From assembly GCA_023388635.1 (NCBI GenBank), contig JAEWFW010000022.1, forward strand, positions 11,890-75,889: a DNA stretch of 64,000 nt, read 5' to 3'. Position numbers and translations under genes: made by a program. Position 1 is the first letter of the stretch; the number at the start of each line of letters is the position of its first letter. A model generated the notes under the pieces. It was not told the DNA's origin, did no database searches, and saw nothing but the letters and a program-made list of their open reading frames with translations. This document shows positions 14,625-22,785 of this stretch, piece by piece. Origin of the DNA: Bacillota bacterium (GTDB lineage: Bacteria; Bacillota; Bacilli; Desulfuribacillales; Desulfuribacillaceae).

Positions 14625-16607
14625 ATGGAAAATAAACCCACATATTATATAACGACGCCGATCTATTATCCTAGCAATAAGCTGCATATAGGAAATGCCT
14701 ATACAACAATTGCTTGTGATACGATGGCGAGATACAAGAAATTACGCGGGTACGATGTGTATTTCTTAACGGGTACGGATGAACACGGTCAAAAGCTGCA
14801 AAAGAGGGCGGCGGAAGAGGGCAAGCAGCCGCTGGAATTCATTGATCCGATTGTCGAATGGATTCAAGATCTCTGGAAGCGTCTTGATGTGGAATATGAT
14901 GACTTCCTGCGTACGACCGAGCCGCGTCATAAAGAAGCAGTAGCAAAGATTTTTCAAAAGTTGTTTGATCAAGGCGATATTTACTTATCTGAATATGAGG
15001 GTCTGTATTGTACGCCATGTGAAGCGTTTTGGACGGAAAGACAGGCAGAAGGGCATAAATGTCCGGATTGCGGCAGAGCGGTGGAACTCGTCAAGGAAGA
15101 GAGCTATTTCTTCAAGATGTCCAATTACCAAGGTCGGTTGCTGGAATATATAGAACAGAATCCTGATTTTATTCAACCGGAATCTCGGCGCAATGAGATG
15201 GTAAACAACTTTCTTAAGCCGGGGCTGGAAGATTTGTGCGTATCCAGGACGACATTTGATTGGGGGATAAAAGTCCCGAATGATCCTAAACATGTCATAT
15301 ATGTGTGGATTGATGCATTAGCTAATTATATAACGGATCTTGGATATATGTCCGAGGATGATGAGAAATATCGCAAATACTGGCCGGCGGATGTACATGT
15401 GATCGGCAAGGACATTCTGCGTTTCCACACCATTTATTGGCCGATTATTCTCATGGCTCTAGGTGAGCCGTTGCCGAAGCAGGTGTTTGGTCATGGGTGG
15501 CTGTTAATGCCGGATGGGAAAATGTCGAAATCGAAGGGCAATGTGATTGATCCCAAGTTTCTCATTGAGGAATACGGCTCCGATGCTATCCGTTATTTTT
15601 TGCTGCGTGAAGTTGCCTTTGGTGCAGACGGTATTTTTACACCGGAAGTTTTCATCCAGCGTCTAAATTTTGATTTGGCGAATGATTTAGGGAACCTCGT
15701 CAGCCGTACTGTGGCGATGATTGAGAAATATTTTGACGGCGTAATACCGCCGGCGCATCATGACGAGACGGAGAAATTTGATCAGGAGCTACGGAATTGT
15801 GCGTTGCAAACCAGCCAGGAAGTCGAGCGGCAAATGGATCGGATGCAGTTTAGCACATCATTGACAGCGATTTGGAATCTCGTCCGCAGGACGAATAAAT
15901 ACATCGATGAAACCAGCCCTTGGGTCTTGGCGAAAGACGAAGCAAATAGAACGCGTTTGGCAACGGTGCTGTATAATCTTGCAGAGGCGATCCGCCATAT
16001 TTCGATTATGATCCAGCCGTTTTTGACGAAGACGCCTGTGAGTATTTGGCAGCAGATGGGCTTTGCGGATAGTGACGTAGTGCTGTCATGGGACAGCTTG
16101 CGAAGCTGGGGTGCGATTCCTGAGGGGGTTAATGTCCATAAGGGAGAAGCAATTTTCCCGCGTTTAGAATTAGAGAAAGAGATTCAGAAGATCGACGAAT
16201 CGACACAAGCCGCGAGGTTACAAGCGGAGAAAAACAAAGCGTCCCAGAATGCACCGGCGTCGGTATCGGCTCCGGAAGGGATTGCGCAAATCGGCATTGA
16301 GGATTTTACAAAACTTGATTTACGTGTGGCGAAGGTTATCGATGTCGAACCGGTACCGAAAGCCGATAAACTTTTGAAAATTCAATTGGATATGGGGTAT
16401 GAGCAGCGACAGGTCGTTTCGGGAATTGCTCAATATTATAGTCCACAGCAATTGATCGGTCAGATGGTCATTGTCGTAGCAAACTTGCAACCGGTGAAAT
16501 TGCGGGGAGTAGAATCACAGGGGATGATTCTTGCGGCTAGCGCAGGTGAGCATTTGGTACTGGCTACGGTGTCAGGCGATATTGCATTGGGAGCCAAGGT
16601 GAAGTAG
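14625..16607 (+). CDS. metG: Methionyl-tRNA synthetase
   Basis: Charges tRNA-Met. The 660-residue class I synthetase shows the HIGH-type HIGNAYTT, a zinc knuckle with CTPC and CPDC (about 128-147), the KMSKSKGNV loop (near 299-307) and a C-terminal Trbp111-type tRNA-binding domain (about 553-660, beginning IGIEDFTKLDLRVAKV). The ATG at 14625 lies about 12 bases after AAGGAG; a TTG at 14604 is in frame but too close to it. No T-box leader is present. It is followed after one base by tatD. Confidence 0.96.
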   Translation: MENKPTYYITTPIYYPSNKLHIGNAYTTIACDTMARYKKLRGYDVYFLTGTDEHGQKLQKRAAEEGKQPLEFIDPIVEWIQDLWKRLDVEYDDFLRTTEPRHKEAVAKIFQKLFDQGDIYLSEYEGLYCTPCEAFWTERQAEGHKCPDCGRAVELVKEESYFFKMSNYQGRLLEYIEQNPDFIQPESRRNEMVNNFLKPGLEDLCVSRTTFDWGIKVPNDPKHVIYVWIDALANYITDLGYMSEDDEKYRKYWPADVHVIGKDILRFHTIYWPIILMALGEPLPKQVFGHGWLLMPDGKMSKSKGNVIDPKFLIEEYGSDAIRYFLLREVAFGADGIFTPEVFIQRLNFDLANDLGNLVSRTVAMIEKYFDGVIPPAHHDETEKFDQELRNCALQTSQEVERQMDRMQFSTSLTAIWNLVRRTNKYIDETSPWVLAKDEANRTRLATVLYNLAEAIRHISIMIQPFLTKTPVSIWQQMGFADSDVVLSWDSLRSWGAIPEGVNVHKGEAIFPRLELEKEIQKIDESTQAARLQAEKNKASQNAPASVSAPEGIAQIGIEDFTKLDLRVAKVIDVEPVPKADKLLKIQLDMGYEQRQVVSGIAQYYSPQQLIGQMVIVVANLQPVKLRGVESQGMILAASAGEHLVLATVSGDIALGAKVK

Positions 16608-16608
16608 T

Positions 16609-17382
16609 ATGCTGATTGATACCCATGCACATTTAGATGACAGCCGTTTTGCAGAAGATTTTACCGAAGTGTGTGAACGGATTCGTGAAGCACAGGTAAC
16701 GAAAGTCATAAATATCGGATACGATTTACCGTCTTCCGCTAGATCTTTAGAGCTAGCGGAGAAATATCCATGGATTCAGTGTGCGGTAGGATTCCATCCG
16801 CACAATGCCAAGGATGCCGATGAAGCTGGATATGAACAGCTGAGGCAATGGGCGGTTCGTCCGGAAGTTGTCGCCATCGGTGAGATCGGTCTAGATTATT
16901 ATTATGATCATTCACCGAAAGAAGTGCAAAAAGAAGTGTTCCGCAGGCAAATCCGTTTGGCACTGGAGTTGGATTTGCCGATCAGTATCCACAATCGTGA
17001 CGCCCATCAGGATGTGTATGACATTCTCGTAGAAGAGGATGCTCAGCAAGTTGGAGGAATATTGCATTGCTACTCTGGTAGCTATGAAATGGCGGAACGG
17101 TTCATCAAATTAAACTTTTTTATATCTTTGGCAGGTCCAGTGACGTTTAAAAATTCTAAATCTGTCAAAGATATAGCTAGGAACATTCCTTTAGAGTATT
17201 TGTTAATAGAGACAGATAGCCCATATTTGACACCTGAGCCCTACCGCGGAAAAAGAAACGAACCGTCTTATGTCCGCTATGTGGCTCAAATGATAGCAGA
17301 ATTACGAGAAATAGATTTGGCAGTATTAGCAAAGGCTACTTCCGATAATGCTTTGAAAGCCCTTCCGAAGTTACGCTTATAG
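16609..17382 (+). CDS. tatD: TatD family metal-dependent hydrolase
   Basis: A 257-residue TIM-barrel deoxyribonuclease-like protein (YabD). All metal ligands of the family are present: His6 and His8 (THAHLD), Glu92 (GEIGLDYYYD), His128 (SIHNRDAH), His153 (HCYSG) and Asp203 (ETDSPYLTPEP). It starts one base after the metG stop codon, so the two are likely translated from one message. The natural substrate in Gram-positives is not established. Confidence 0.94.
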   Translation: MLIDTHAHLDDSRFAEDFTEVCERIREAQVTKVINIGYDLPSSARSLELAEKYPWIQCAVGFHPHNAKDADEAGYEQLRQWAVRPEVVAIGEIGLDYYYDHSPKEVQKEVFRRQIRLALELDLPISIHNRDAHQDVYDILVEEDAQQVGGILHCYSGSYEMAERFIKLNFFISLAGPVTFKNSKSVKDIARNIPLEYLLIETDSPYLTPEPYRGKRNEPSYVRYVAQMIAELREIDLAVLAKATSDNALKALPKLRL

Positions 17383-17416
17383 GAATGTTTCGAGTAGAAG
17401 AATATTGGAGGTAAAT

Positions 17417-18208
17417 ATGAACTCGAGAACTTGGGATTTTCTCAGAGGACATCATCAATGGATTACACTGTTTATAAGTGGATGTTTGTTTATTAGTAGT
17501 TTACTGATGTATACAGCAGAAGGCGCATATCAGCCTGAAGAAACAGAAATAATACAAGAGCAAGAAGTAGAGAAAACAGTGGAGCTCGATATTGATGGTG
17601 TTGCGTTGACAGTTAAGACGTATGGAGAGACTGTAGGAGATGTAATCAGCGAATTAGGGATTAGCATGGCAGAAGACAGTGTCGTGACACCTGCCGCTGA
17701 TACGCTTCTAGTCAATACGGAGATTGTTGAAATTCTGGGAGTTACCAAAGAAAGTAAATTAGAAGTGGATGAAATGGTTGAAGGTACAGAGAAAGTAGAA
17801 AAGCCGGCAGATAATACTCGTGTAACAGCAATGGGCGGTGACAGAATTGTCACGAAGGATGGAATATCATTCAGTTACACTAAAGTGTTAGACAATGCAG
17901 AATTAACTGCGTATTCGGCAGGCATAGAACATACAGGCAAGAACCCCGGCGATCCATGGTATGGTATGACGTATACAGGGACACAAGTTCATGAAGGTCG
18001 TACGATAGCGGTTGATCCGAAGGTGATACCACTGGGATGGTGGGTGTATATTGACGGGTATGGATTCCGGCGTGCAGAGGATACGGGTAGTGCTGTAAAA
18101 AACAATCGGCTCGACATATACTTTGATAACAATGATTTTGTCCATTCATTTGGCTTGAAACGCGGGGTTAAAGTATGGGTCATCGGACCGAACGACCCGC
18201 GTCAGTAG
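17417..18208 (+). CDS. yabE: YabE-like exported 3D-domain protein
   Basis: A 263-residue wall-associated protein related to B. subtilis YabE and resuscitation-promoting factors. It has an N-terminal membrane anchor or signal (about 17-33), one DUF348 (ubiquitin-like) domain (about 52-100) and a C-terminal 3D domain (about 160-263) with the three aspartates in AEDTGSAVKNNRLDIYFDN. The G5 domain and extra DUF348 copies of YabE appear absent. The start at 17417 follows GGAGGT by only four bases. It ends just before a strong terminator. Confidence 0.85.
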   Translation: MNSRTWDFLRGHHQWITLFISGCLFISSLLMYTAEGAYQPEETEIIQEQEVEKTVELDIDGVALTVKTYGETVGDVISELGISMAEDSVVTPAADTLLVNTEIVEILGVTKESKLEVDEMVEGTEKVEKPADNTRVTAMGGDRIVTKDGISFSYTKVLDNAELTAYSAGIEHTGKNPGDPWYGMTYTGTQVHEGRTIAVDPKVIPLGWWVYIDGYGFRRAEDTGSAVKNNRLDIYFDNNDFVHSFGLKRGVKVWVIGPNDPRQ

Positions 18209-18250
18209 AAATTCAGTAAAAACGCAGAAAATGCAATCATCTATGTAATT

Positions 18251-18290
18251 AATGCAGGGTTAATAATATCCTGCATTTTTCTTTTTTTTT
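18251..18290 (+). terminator. Intrinsic terminator after yabE
   Basis: An 8-bp stem AATGCAGG/CCTGCATT (18251-18258, 18270-18277) is followed by a long T tract. It separates the metG-tatD-yabE group from the rnmV leader. Confidence 0.85.
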
Positions 18291-18318
18291 GATATTATAT
18301 GGGCAAGTATGGTATATT
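18289..18318 (+). promoter_or_regulatory. Sigma-A promoter of the rnmV leader
   Basis: TTGATA (18289-18294) and TATATT (18313-18318) are separated by 18 bases. The expected start of transcription is around 18324-18326, exactly where the folded leader begins. Confidence 0.55.
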
Positions 18319-18322
18319 TTTC

Positions 18323-18481
18323 GAAGCAGAAACTGTACCTGACTAACTTGGCGTAAGTCTCCCACCTCCTTAGGAGGGAGTCCAACGCCAATTAAGTCAT
18401 GCATTAGCAATTCTACAATTCAGATGGAGTAAAAGAATCTCCACCTGAATTAAGAACTTGCTTCAAAAATTAAAGTGGGAG
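18323..18481 (+). promoter_or_regulatory. Structured three-way-junction leader RNA upstream of rnmV
   Basis: The 5' untranslated region of rnmV can fold into a three-way junction. P1 pairs GAAGCA (18323-18328) with TGCTTC (18459-18464). P2 pairs GACT (18341-18344) with AGTC (18395-18398), TTGGCG (18348-18353) with CGCCAA (18386-18391) and CTCCC (18359-18363) with GGGAG (18376-18380). P3 pairs AATTCAG (18417-18423) with CTGAATT (18445-18451) and TGGAG (18425-18429) with CTCCA (18439-18443). CTCCCAC (18359-18365) is also exactly complementary to the rnmV ribosome binding region GTGGGAG (18475-18481), so a switch is possible. It matches no riboswitch class I recognise. Confidence 0.5.
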
Positions 18482-18490
18482 TTTTAGAAT

Positions 18491-19135
18491 ATGACGAATA
18501 TGGAGCGGAATGACAGTTTAAAGACCGCGGATAACAAAGACAACAAAAAACATAGTGTTACGAAGAGTATAATCAAGGAAATGGTTGTTGTCGAGGGATT
18601 CCATGATAAACAGGCAGTGGACCGTGCTGTTGTAGCGGATTGCATTATGACACAGGGGTCGGCACTCAGCGAGCAGACACTGAAGATGATTGCCCGGGCA
18701 CAGAAAAATCGCGGAGTGATTGTGTTTACGGATCCGGATTATGTCGGTGAGCGTTTGCGTAAGATCATTGATCAAAAAATTCCCGGCTGTAAGCATGCGT
18801 TTTTGACACAGGCGCAGGCGAATAAAGGCGGAGATATCGGCATCGAGAATGCGCAGCCCGATGTGATTCGCATTGCTTTATCTAAGGCACGGAGCACATC
18901 TGACGATATGGCGGATGAAGAACATTGTACAGAGTATCAGGAACTACCTTGGAATTTTATGTTGGCAGCGGGACTTGTAGGGCGTATGGATTCGAAAGAG
19001 CGAAGAGTAGCATTGGCTGACTCTTTGGAAATAGGGTATGCTAACGGCAAACAATTCTGGCAGCGTTTAAATGCGCTTCGCGTCACGGAGGAAGAAGTGA
19101 TTGCGGCGATGAAGCGGGCAAATTTGATCAATTAG
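18491..19135 (+). CDS. rnmV: Ribonuclease M5
   Basis: RNase M5 matures 5S rRNA by cutting both strands of the precursor stem. The 214-residue protein has a Toprim domain with the catalytic Glu35 (VVVEGFHDKQAV) and DPD (81-83, FTDPDYVGERLR), and the KGGDIGIENA motif typical of the enzyme. About 28 charged residues precede the Toprim domain, longer than usual; an in-frame ATG at 18500 is an alternative start. A GTGGGAG site lies nine bases before the ATG. It is followed by rsmA, as in B. subtilis. Confidence 0.94.
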   Translation: MTNMERNDSLKTADNKDNKKHSVTKSIIKEMVVVEGFHDKQAVDRAVVADCIMTQGSALSEQTLKMIARAQKNRGVIVFTDPDYVGERLRKIIDQKIPGCKHAFLTQAQANKGGDIGIENAQPDVIRIALSKARSTSDDMADEEHCTEYQELPWNFMLAAGLVGRMDSKERRVALADSLEIGYANGKQFWQRLNALRVTEEEVIAAMKRANLIN

Positions 19136-19153
19136 GAAGGCGAGTGAGGGGAT

Positions 19154-20041
19154 TTGGCGGAAAGGCAATTATACTCAAAAAAAGTGATCAGAGAGATTAT
19201 GGAGCAGCATGAGCTGCATTTCAAGAAGAGCTTGGGGCAGAATTTTCTCACGGATCACAATATATTATTGAGTATCGTATCGGCGGCGGAATTGGATGAT
19301 CGTTCTGTCGTGCTTGAGATTGGACCGGGAATTGGTACATTGACGCAGCAATTGGCAAAGGCGGCGAGTCAGGTCATAGCGATTGAGTTGGATCAACGAT
19401 TTATTGCGGTGCTGCAGGAGAATTTCCGTGACAATCCACAGGTCAAGGTTTTACACGGGGACGCTTTGGAAATTGATTTTTTGCAGATTCTCGGCGATTT
19501 GCACTGTGATCTTGATCATCAAAAACTCCATGTAGTCGCTAATTTACCGTATTATGTGACGACTCCGATTATTATGCGATTGTTGGAATTAGAGCTGCCG
19601 CTTAAAAATATCGTAGTCATGATCCAAAAGGAGGTTGCGCAGCGCATTCAGGCGAAGCCGGGGACGAAAGAATACGGCGCCTTGAGTATCGCGGCACAAT
19701 ATTATGCGGAACCGGAGATTGTGACGATTGTACCGAAAACGGCTTTCGTACCGGAGCCAAATGTAGATTCTGCGGTAATTAAGCTCACATTGCACGAGCA
19801 ACCAATTGTCAATGTGCGTGATCGCGCGTTGTTTTTTCAAACGGTCAAGGCAGGTTTTGCAAACCGCCGCAAGACGTTATGGAACAATTTCAAGAATTTC
19901 CACCCACAAATAAGTGCAGATGAATGGCGTGATATTTTTCAAGAAATTGGCATTGACCCCGTGCGGCGGGGAGAAACACTGTCAATTGAAGAATATGCGA
20001 ATTTAAGCGACAAAATTGCCGATTTTTTGTCTGACAAATAA
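19154..20041 (+). CDS. rsmA: 16S rRNA dimethyladenosine transferase RsmA (KsgA)
   Basis: Dimethylates A1518 and A1519 of 16S rRNA. The 295-residue protein has KKSLGQNFLTD (24-34), the SAM motif EIGPGIGTLT (55-64) and the NLPY motif (130-133), plus the C-terminal domain with AGFANRRKTLWNN. The start is a TTG at 19154 with GAGGGGA just upstream; the next Met is at residue 16. The intervening gene yabG of B. subtilis is missing downstream. Confidence 0.95.
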   Translation: MAERQLYSKKVIREIMEQHELHFKKSLGQNFLTDHNILLSIVSAAELDDRSVVLEIGPGIGTLTQQLAKAASQVIAIELDQRFIAVLQENFRDNPQVKVLHGDALEIDFLQILGDLHCDLDHQKLHVVANLPYYVTTPIIMRLLELELPLKNIVVMIQKEVAQRIQAKPGTKEYGALSIAAQYYAEPEIVTIVPKTAFVPEPNVDSAVIKLTLHEQPIVNVRDRALFFQTVKAGFANRRKTLWNNFKNFHPQISADEWRDIFQEIGIDPVRRGETLSIEEYANLSDKIADFLSDK

Positions 20042-20053
20042 ATAATTCGATAG

Positions 20054-20083
20054 TTGACAATAATATAGATAAGTTGCTATAAT
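20054..20083 (+). promoter_or_regulatory. Upstream veg promoter (consensus sigma-A)
   Basis: TTGACA (20054-20059) and TATAAT (20078-20083), both perfect consensus, are separated by 18 bases. Confidence 0.7.
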
Positions 20084-20095
20084 TATTGACCCAAG

Positions 20096-20124
20096 TTGAC
20101 AGGCTCCGGTGGACGTGATATACT
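20096..20124 (+). promoter_or_regulatory. Downstream veg promoter (near-consensus sigma-A)
   Basis: TTGACA (20096-20101) and TATACT (20119-20124) are separated by 17 bases, with transcription expected to start near 20131. Tandem strong promoters are also known for veg in B. subtilis. Confidence 0.75.
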
Positions 20125-20144
20125 ATTCATTGTGAGGTGGTTAA

Positions 20145-20420
20145 ATGGTGGCGAAAAATGCATTGCGCGATATCAAACGCAATCTGGAAGGTTATATTGG
20201 AGAAAAGATCAAACTTCGGGCAAACGGTGGTCGTAGAAAGACGATCGAGCGAAGTGGAATTTTGGAAGAGGTATATCCTTCTGTGTTTATAGTAAAGCTT
20301 GACCAGGAACAGCACGCCTTTAAACGAGTATCGTACAGTTATGCCGATATTCTCACTGAATCAGTTGAACTAACAGTATGTCGCAACGAAGATCAAATAA
20401 AAATTACTTATCAGGAATAG
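20145..20420 (+). CDS. veg: Veg protein
   Basis: A small conserved Firmicutes protein of 91 residues (B. subtilis Veg has 86) that influences biofilm formation in B. subtilis through SinR. The family sequence is clear: ALRDIKRNLEGYIGEKIKLRANGGRRKT, then GILEEVYPSVFIVKL and RVSYSYADILTESVEL. It is transcribed from two tandem strong promoters and ends inside the stem of its own terminator. The neighbouring small spore protein gene sspF of B. subtilis is not present between veg and ispE. Confidence 0.95.
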   Translation: MVAKNALRDIKRNLEGYIGEKIKLRANGGRRKTIERSGILEEVYPSVFIVKLDQEQHAFKRVSYSYADILTESVELTVCRNEDQIKITYQE

Positions 20421-20446
20421 CTTGTTATAATACAAGCTATTTTTTT
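20416..20446 (+). terminator. Intrinsic terminator of veg
   Basis: Arms AATAGCTTG (20416-20424) and CAAGCTATT (20433-20441) with an 8-base loop and a run of Ts. The left arm overlaps the veg stop codon. Confidence 0.85.
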
Positions 20447-20533
20447 ATATGTATTTAACAGTTGTTAGTGTACAATAGTGAATGCCATACATAAATATTG
20501 TGCTACTTTTTAACATAGAGAGGGGTTTCTTCT

Positions 20534-21388
20534 ATGAAAGTTACGGAATTGGCAAAAGCCAAAATAAATTTGACTTTAGATGTTTTAGAGAAAAGACCCG
20601 ATGGATTCCATGAAGTCGAGATGATCATGCAGACAATTGATTTGACGGATCAGATGATTTTCTCGTCACGTGACGATACTCAAATTACGATCGAATGTGA
20701 CGTAAGCTATGTGCCTACCGATGAGAGAAATTTAGCATATAAAGCCGCAGCATTGCTGCAACGGAAGTTTTCTGTCGATCAAGGTGTCAATATCGTCTTG
20801 CACAAAAAAATACCGGTGTCGGCAGGCTTAGCGGGTGGCAGCAGTAATGCTGCAGCTACGTTGAGAGGGCTCAATCAGTTGTGGGGGTTGCATTTATCGA
20901 CGGAGACATTAATGGAACTGGCTGCGGAAATCGGCTCCGATGTCCCTTTTTGCGTACTTGGCGGCGGTACGGCCATTGCCAGGGGGCGTGGAGAAAAGAT
21001 TGAGCCGATCCAGAAAGCGCCGCCGATGACGATTCTCCTGGCGAAACCCCAGCTCAGTGTATCGACAGCGGTGATCTATCAAAACTTCTCGCCGGAGCAA
21101 GTGAAGAGGCGACCGGACACGCAGATGATGGTGCAAGCGATTCGCGAACAAGATCCGCGAAAAATCTGTGACGGGTTAGGAAATGTTTTGGAGACGGTGA
21201 CGCTGGGAATTCATCCGGAAGTCGATAAATTGAAAGAGCAAATGAAGAATTTCGGCGCTGACGGTGTGTTGATGTCGGGCAGCGGACCGACTGTCTTTGG
21301 GATTGTGCTCAAGGAGAAGCGGGCAGGAAGCATCTTCAATGCGCTGCGTGGATTTTGTAATGAAGTATTTTTAGTGAGAACTTGCTAA
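20534..21388 (+). CDS. ispE: 4-diphosphocytidyl-2-C-methyl-D-erythritol kinase
   Basis: Fourth enzyme of the non-mevalonate (MEP) isoprenoid pathway. The 284-residue GHMP kinase shows AKAKINLTLDVLEKRPDGFHEVEMIMQTI at the N terminus, the ATP-binding PVSAGLAGGSSNAAA (94-108) and the C-terminal GVLMSGSGPTVFGI. A GAGGGGT site precedes the ATG. Its place between veg and purR is as in B. subtilis. Confidence 0.96.
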   Translation: MKVTELAKAKINLTLDVLEKRPDGFHEVEMIMQTIDLTDQMIFSSRDDTQITIECDVSYVPTDERNLAYKAAALLQRKFSVDQGVNIVLHKKIPVSAGLAGGSSNAAATLRGLNQLWGLHLSTETLMELAAEIGSDVPFCVLGGGTAIARGRGEKIEPIQKAPPMTILLAKPQLSVSTAVIYQNFSPEQVKRRPDTQMMVQAIREQDPRKICDGLGNVLETVTLGIHPEVDKLKEQMKNFGADGVLMSGSGPTVFGIVLKEKRAGSIFNALRGFCNEVFLVRTC

Positions 21389-21453
21389 AATCCGTACTTA
21401 ATGATATATTTTGCTAAATATTATTCGGTTTTATCGATAAAGAGGTGCGATTG

Positions 21454-22278
21454 ATGGCAAAACACAAACGAAGTAATAGAATTGCTGAGCTTACGAGAAT
21501 GTTTCTGGAGAATCCGCGCACAGGATTTCAGCTCTCTTATTTTGCGGATCAGTTCCAAGTCGCGAAATCGTCTGTCAGCGAGGATATTGCCATTTTGGAA
21601 GAGTACTTTGCGGAGCAAGGGCTGGGAGAGATTATCACCAGTGCAGGGGCTTCTGGAGGAGTTCGTTACATTCCGAGGATGGAGTTAGATTCGGCTCGGC
21701 ATTGGATGTTACAAGCGATTGAGACACTGGCAAAGCCGGATAGAATCTTACCGGGCGGATTCTTGTATATGTCTGATTTGCTAGGTAATCCGTCGTTTAT
21801 TCGTGGGGTAGGCAAAATTTTTGCGGAGGCGTTCGCCGACACTCCGGCAGATATGATTTTGACGATGGAGACGAAAGGTATCCCGATTGCACTGGCGACA
21901 TCGCTGTACTTGCAGTTGCCGGTCGTCGTCATCCGACGCGACAGCAAGGTAACGGAAGGGACGACGGTCAGTGTCAATTATCTATCGGGCAGCAGCGGAC
22001 GCATTCAGACGATGTCTTTAGCACGCCGTTCGATCGGTCAAGACCGTAAAGCAATTATTCTCGATGATTTTATGAAAGCAGGGGGTACAACGAGGGGCAT
22101 GATCAACTTGTTGAAGGAGTTCCAATCGGAATGCGTGGGGATTGGCGTGCTGATGGAAGCGGCGGAACCATTCGATAAATTGGTATCCGGATATACTTCG
22201 TTGGCGAAGTTGACCGATGTCGATGAATTTGGTCGGACTGTCTCGGTACAATTAGGAAATTTTTTTGAAAAAAATTAA
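21454..22278 (+). CDS. purR: Purine operon repressor PurR
   Basis: Represses purine genes; PRPP relieves repression. The 274-residue protein has an N-terminal winged helix (about 1-73, SSVSEDIAILEEYF) and a phosphoribosyltransferase-type domain with the PRPP motif AIILDDFMKAGGTTRGM (about 198-214), without enzymatic function in this family. The ATG at 21454 lies six bases after GAGGTG; the frame is open to 21445. spoVG follows; yabJ is absent. Confidence 0.95.
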   Translation: MAKHKRSNRIAELTRMFLENPRTGFQLSYFADQFQVAKSSVSEDIAILEEYFAEQGLGEIITSAGASGGVRYIPRMELDSARHWMLQAIETLAKPDRILPGGFLYMSDLLGNPSFIRGVGKIFAEAFADTPADMILTMETKGIPIALATSLYLQLPVVVIRRDSKVTEGTTVSVNYLSGSSGRIQTMSLARRSIGQDRKAIILDDFMKAGGTTRGMINLLKEFQSECVGIGVLMEAAEPFDKLVSGYTSLAKLTDVDEFGRTVSVQLGNFFEKN

Positions 22279-22298
22279 AAAAATTTCAAATATATAGC

Positions 22299-22324
22299 AG
22301 GAATTATTCTGTGAATGTTGAAAG
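22299..22324 (+). promoter_or_regulatory. Candidate sigma-H promoter of spoVG
   Basis: GC-AGGAATT (22299-22305) and GAAAG (22320-22324) are 14 bases apart, the same geometry as the sigma-H promoter of B. subtilis spoVG (AGGATTT, then GAAT). The -10 has one mismatch. Confidence 0.38.
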
Positions 22325-22360
22325 ATAGCATATTAGCTATTATTCAAAGGTGGTGAAGAC

Positions 22361-22654
22361 ATGGAGATTACAGACGTTAGATTGAAGCGTGTCAATACCG
22401 AAGGAAGAATGAAAGCAATTGCATCGATTACCATTGACAGCGAATTTGTAGTTCATGACATTCGTGTGATTGACGGGAACAACGGTATGTTTGTCGCAAT
22501 GCCTAGTAAACGCACGCCTGACGGGGAGTTTCGTGATATTGCACATCCGATTTCCGCGACGACTAGGGAGAAAATACAAGAGGCTGTTCTTACGGTGTTT
22601 CATGAACAGGATTTGGAACAAACTTTGGAGCCATTGGCTGAAACGGTATCATAA
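22361..22654 (+). CDS. spoVG: Septation/sporulation regulator SpoVG
   Basis: A 97-residue RNA/DNA-binding regulator affecting septation and spore cortex. The near-invariant family sequence is seen: MEITDVRLKRVNTEGRMKAI, then VHDIRVIDGNNGMFVAMPS and the KRTPDGEFRDIAHPI block. AAAGGTGGTGAAGAC precedes the ATG. It is monocistronic here, ending at a terminator, and is followed by an inserted signalling operon in place of glmU. Confidence 0.96.
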   Translation: MEITDVRLKRVNTEGRMKAIASITIDSEFVVHDIRVIDGNNGMFVAMPSKRTPDGEFRDIAHPISATTREKIQEAVLTVFHEQDLEQTLEPLAETVS

Positions 22655-22667
22655 TATATTTAAACAT

Positions 22668-22696
22668 AAAGGGAGCAGTTGCTCCTTTTTTATTTT
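22668..22696 (+). terminator. Intrinsic terminator of spoVG
   Basis: Stem GGGAGC/GCTCCT (with one G-T pair) around an AGTT loop, flanked by A and T runs. Confidence 0.8.
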
Positions 22697-22785
22697 GTGT
22701 ATAATTAGAAAAATGTGTTTGTGGGATTAGGTATTATCCGATACAATGGCTATAGAAGGATATGTATCTAGCGGGAGGGATTAAC

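Noticed and set aside
18399..18407. Mini-ORF ATG-CAT-TAG in the rnmV leader (leader peptide?)
   Set aside because: Its nearest ribosome-binding-like sequence (AGGAGG, 18372-18377) is about 21 bases away and lies in a helix; two codons give no regulatory logic.
22250..22290. A/T-only hairpin at the end of purR as a terminator
   Set aside because: The inverted repeat has only A-T pairs apart from one G-C, too weak to call a terminator.
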